The position numbers and the translations under genes were made by a program. DNA of 64,000 bases from Pseudosulfitobacter koreensis. GTDB taxonomy: Bacteria; Pseudomonadota; Alphaproteobacteria; Rhodobacterales; Rhodobacteraceae. The number at the start of each line of letters is the position of its first letter. The first letter of the stretch is position 1. Below are positions 62,163-64,000 of this stretch, piece by piece. Location: the NCBI RefSeq assembly GCF_024733015.1, contig NZ_JANKJG010000007.1, positions 62,001 to 126,000 of the forward strand, read 5' to 3'. Under the pieces are notes generated by a model. The model was not told where the DNA came from and did no database searches. It was given only the letters and a program-made list of their open reading frames with translations.

Positions 62163-63800
62163 TCAGTTCCCGGCGCTTTCCATGCGGCGGTGTTCGATCA
62201 CCTCTTCCAGCCAGCCGATCTTCATCTCGGGGACCGAGCTGAGCAGCAGGTCGGTATAGGCGTCGAAGGGCGGCGACAGCACTTCGGACTTCGACCCGTA
62301 GCGCACGACCTTGCCCTGATACATCACCGCGATGCTGTCCGCGATGGCGCGCACCGTCGCCAGATCATGCGTGATGAACAGATAGGCGACATCCTCGACC
62401 TTTTGCAGCTTCAGCAGCAGTTTCAGGATACCATCCGCCACCAGCGGATCGAGCGCCGAGGTGACCTCGTCGCAGATGATCAGCTTGGGCTTGGCCGCCA
62501 GTGCGCGCGCGATGCACACCCGTTGTTTCTGCCCACCGGACAGTTCCGCCGGATAGCGGTCCTGAAACCCCTCACCCAGTTCGATCTCGTCCAGCAGTTC
62601 CTGAATCCGGGTCTGCTTTTCGCGCCCCTTGAGGCCAAAGTAGAACTCAAGCGGGCGTCCGATGATCGTGCCGACCGTCTGGCGCGGGTTCATCGCGGTA
62701 TCCGCCATCTGATAGATCATCTGCAACTCGCGCAGGTCGTCACGCGGGCGCTGCGGCAGGGCAGGCGGCAGATCGCGTCCGGCAAAGTGGATGTTGCCCG
62801 AAGACGGCGGCAGCAGGCCGGTGATCACCCGCGCCAGCGTCGACTTGCCCGACCCACTTTCCCCGACCACGGCCAGCGTTTGACCGGGGTGCAGTTCCAC
62901 GTTGATGTCCTTGAGCACGTCGAAACTGGTGCCCTTGTAGCGCGCGGTGATGTTCTCGACCCGCAAAACCGCCTCGTCGGTGGGTTCCTTCTCGATGTGC
63001 TTGATCGAACGGACCGACACCAGCGCCTGCGTGTACTCTTCCTGCGGGTGGTTGATGATCTGGTCGGTGGTGCCGTATTCGACCATATCCCCCTGACGCA
63101 GCACCATGATGTGATCGGCCACCTGCGCCACCACGGCCAGATCGTGCGTGATATAGAGCGCGGCCACACCCGTCACCGCAATCGCGTCCTTGATCGCTTT
63201 CAGAACGTCGATCTGCGTGGTCACGTCCAGCGCGGTGGTCGGCTCGTCAAAGACCACCAGATCGGGTTGCGGGCACAGCGCCAGCGCCGTCATGCACCGC
63301 TGCAACTGCCCGCCCGACACCTGGTGCGGAAAGCGGTTGCCGATGGTTTCGGGGTCGGGCAGGCCAAGCGACTTGAACAGATCGACGGCGCGCGCTTCGG
63401 CGTCCTTCTTGCTGAACTTGCCCTGGCTGATCGCCGCCTCGGTCACCTGCTCCATGATCTTCTTGGCCGGGTTGAACGACGCCGCCGCCGATTGCGAGAC
63501 ATAGGTGACCTCGGCGCCGCGCAGACGCCGGATGTCGCGCGTCCTGGCCTGCAGCAGGTCGCGGCCATTGACCCAGACCTCGCCGCCCGTCAGTTCGACA
63601 CCGCCACGCCCGTAGGCCATCGTGGCAAGGCCGATGGTGGACTTGCCCGCACCGGACTCGCCGATCAGCCCCAGAACCTCGCCCGCCTGAAGATCGAAAT
63701 CGACCCCGTGCACGATTTCGATGTCATGCGGCTTTTCTCCCGGCGGATAGACCGTGGCGCCAATTTTCAGTCCGCGGACTCTTACCAGAGGTTCGCTCAT
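62163..63800 (-). CDS. ABC transporter ATP-binding protein with two ATPase domains (DppD-DppF fusion type)
   Basis: A 545-residue duplicated ATPase. Domain 1 has GESGAGKSTIG near residue 48, VSGGQLQRCMTALAL and VVFDEPTTALDV. Domain 2 has GESGSGKSTLARV near residue 314, LSGGQKQRVCIARALA and LIICDEVTSALD. It energises a peptide/nickel/glutathione-type importer. Its start overlaps the stop of the permease gene (ATGA). The solute-binding protein and first permease would lie beyond the window. Confidence 0.92.
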   Translation of the reverse strand: MSEPLVRVRGLKIGATVYPPGEKPHDIEIVHGVDFDLQAGEVLGLIGESGAGKSTIGLATMAYGRGGVELTGGEVWVNGRDLLQARTRDIRRLRGAEVTYVSQSAAASFNPAKKIMEQVTEAAISQGKFSKKDAEARAVDLFKSLGLPDPETIGNRFPHQVSGGQLQRCMTALALCPQPDLVVFDEPTTALDVTTQIDVLKAIKDAIAVTGVAALYITHDLAVVAQVADHIMVLRQGDMVEYGTTDQIINHPQEEYTQALVSVRSIKHIEKEPTDEAVLRVENITARYKGTSFDVLKDINVELHPGQTLAVVGESGSGKSTLARVITGLLPPSSGNIHFAGRDLPPALPQRPRDDLRELQMIYQMADTAMNPRQTVGTIIGRPLEFYFGLKGREKQTRIQELLDEIELGEGFQDRYPAELSGGQKQRVCIARALAAKPKLIICDEVTSALDPLVADGILKLLLKLQKVEDVAYLFITHDLATVRAIADSIAVMYQGKVVRYGSKSEVLSPPFDAYTDLLLSSVPEMKIGWLEEVIEHRRMESAGN

Positions 63801-64000
63801 CCCCGGCCCCCTTTCAGTGAAGTGGTTCGGTTCAGGACCCAGTCGGCCACCAGGTTGACGCTGATCGCCAGCGTTGCAATCGCCACCGCCGGATAAAGCG
63901 CCGCGCCGATGCCATAGACGATACCGTCCTTGTTCTCCTTCACGATGCCGCCCCAGTCGGCTTCGGGCGGTTGCACGCCCAGGCCAAGGAACGACAGCGT
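63797..64000 (-). CDS. ABC transporter permease, DppC family (C-terminal fragment at window edge)
   Basis: The last 67 codons of a permease. The frame contains LSFLGLGVQPPEADWGGIV, the conserved cytoplasmic EAA-type region of DppC/OppC permeases, followed by a final membrane helix (AALYPAVAIATLAISVNLVADW in part). The stop overlaps the ATPase start by 4 bp. The rest lies past position 64000. Confidence 0.88.
   Translation of the reverse strand, partial: TLSFLGLGVQPPEADWGGIVKENKDGIVYGIGAALYPAVAIATLAISVNLVADWVLNRTTSLKGGRG

Noticed and set aside
62421..62434. ggataccatcc, a partial match to the GntR operator
   Set aside because: It lies inside the ABC ATPase gene, matches only one arm, and is far from the island.

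Overview
The window is about 64 kb of GC-rich DNA (roughly two thirds G+C by eye) with tightly packed, often overlapping genes. The gene set (TRAP transporters, a urease cluster beside urtABCDE, a fused indolepyruvate:ferredoxin oxidoreductase, DUF849, isoquinoline oxidoreductase-type genes) points to an alphaproteobacterium, most likely of the marine Roseobacter/Rhodobacteraceae type. I saw no rRNA, CRISPR array, transposase, phage gene or plasmid origin. One tRNA gene, tRNA-Gly(TCC), lies at 55297-55370. All functions below are read from the sequence and from family knowledge; none was confirmed by a search.

Region 1 (1-29.6 kb) is a large sugar-acid catabolic island. It holds a RhtB/LysE-type exporter (partial), an L-idonate-5-dehydrogenase-like enzyme and a gluconate-5-dehydrogenase-like SDR, two beta-hydroxyacid dehydrogenases, and a near-complete L-threonate/D-erythronate (tetronate) operon (LtnD, OtnK, OtnC, OtnI) with a UxaA/GarD-type dehydratase inside it. 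It also holds a split transketolase beside a Rossmann/SAF oxidoreductase, a TRAP transporter, a PhyH-type dioxygenase, an EamA permease, a 2-keto-3-deoxyacid dehydrogenase/diketo-hydrolase pair, a KDG-type kinase and an IlvD/Edd-type sugar-acid dehydratase. A GntR/FCD regulator (17177-17866) sits in the middle. A near-perfect operator, TGGTATACCA-like, occurs five times: at 1542, 4025, 17939, 17995 and 29592. Each copy lies in an upstream region of island genes, which suggests one local regulon. A manganese catalase/ferritin-like pair and a DUF2867 gene interrupt the island.

Region 2 (29.8-43.1 kb) holds a fused indolepyruvate:ferredoxin oxidoreductase, a DUF849 beta-keto acid cleavage enzyme, glutathione-dependent formaldehyde dehydrogenase, a two-subunit isoquinoline-1-oxidoreductase-type molybdoenzyme, and a four-gene run (diaminopropionate ammonia-lyase-like, M24 peptidase/ectoine-hydrolase-like, Asp/Glu racemase/EutA-like, acyl-CoA ligase) that may degrade a modified amino acid.

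Region 3 (43.3-55.2 kb) is nitrogen scavenging. A leftward urease cluster, ureD-ureA-orf74-ureB-orf114-ureC-ureE-ureF-ureG, is divergent from a rightward urea ABC transporter operon urtABCDE. The two small extra genes inside the urease operon are unusual.

Region 4 (55.3-64 kb) holds tRNA-Gly, an MsbA/LmrA-like ABC exporter, an acyl-CoA synthetase followed by an HSL-type esterase, an alkaline-phosphatase-superfamily hydrolase, a divergent MarR/DUF1428 pair with a palindromic operator, and the end of a leftward peptide/nickel-type ABC importer.

Three copies of a structured intergenic repeat (about 3337-3500, 35487-35660 and 43127-43285) punctuate the window between unrelated genes.
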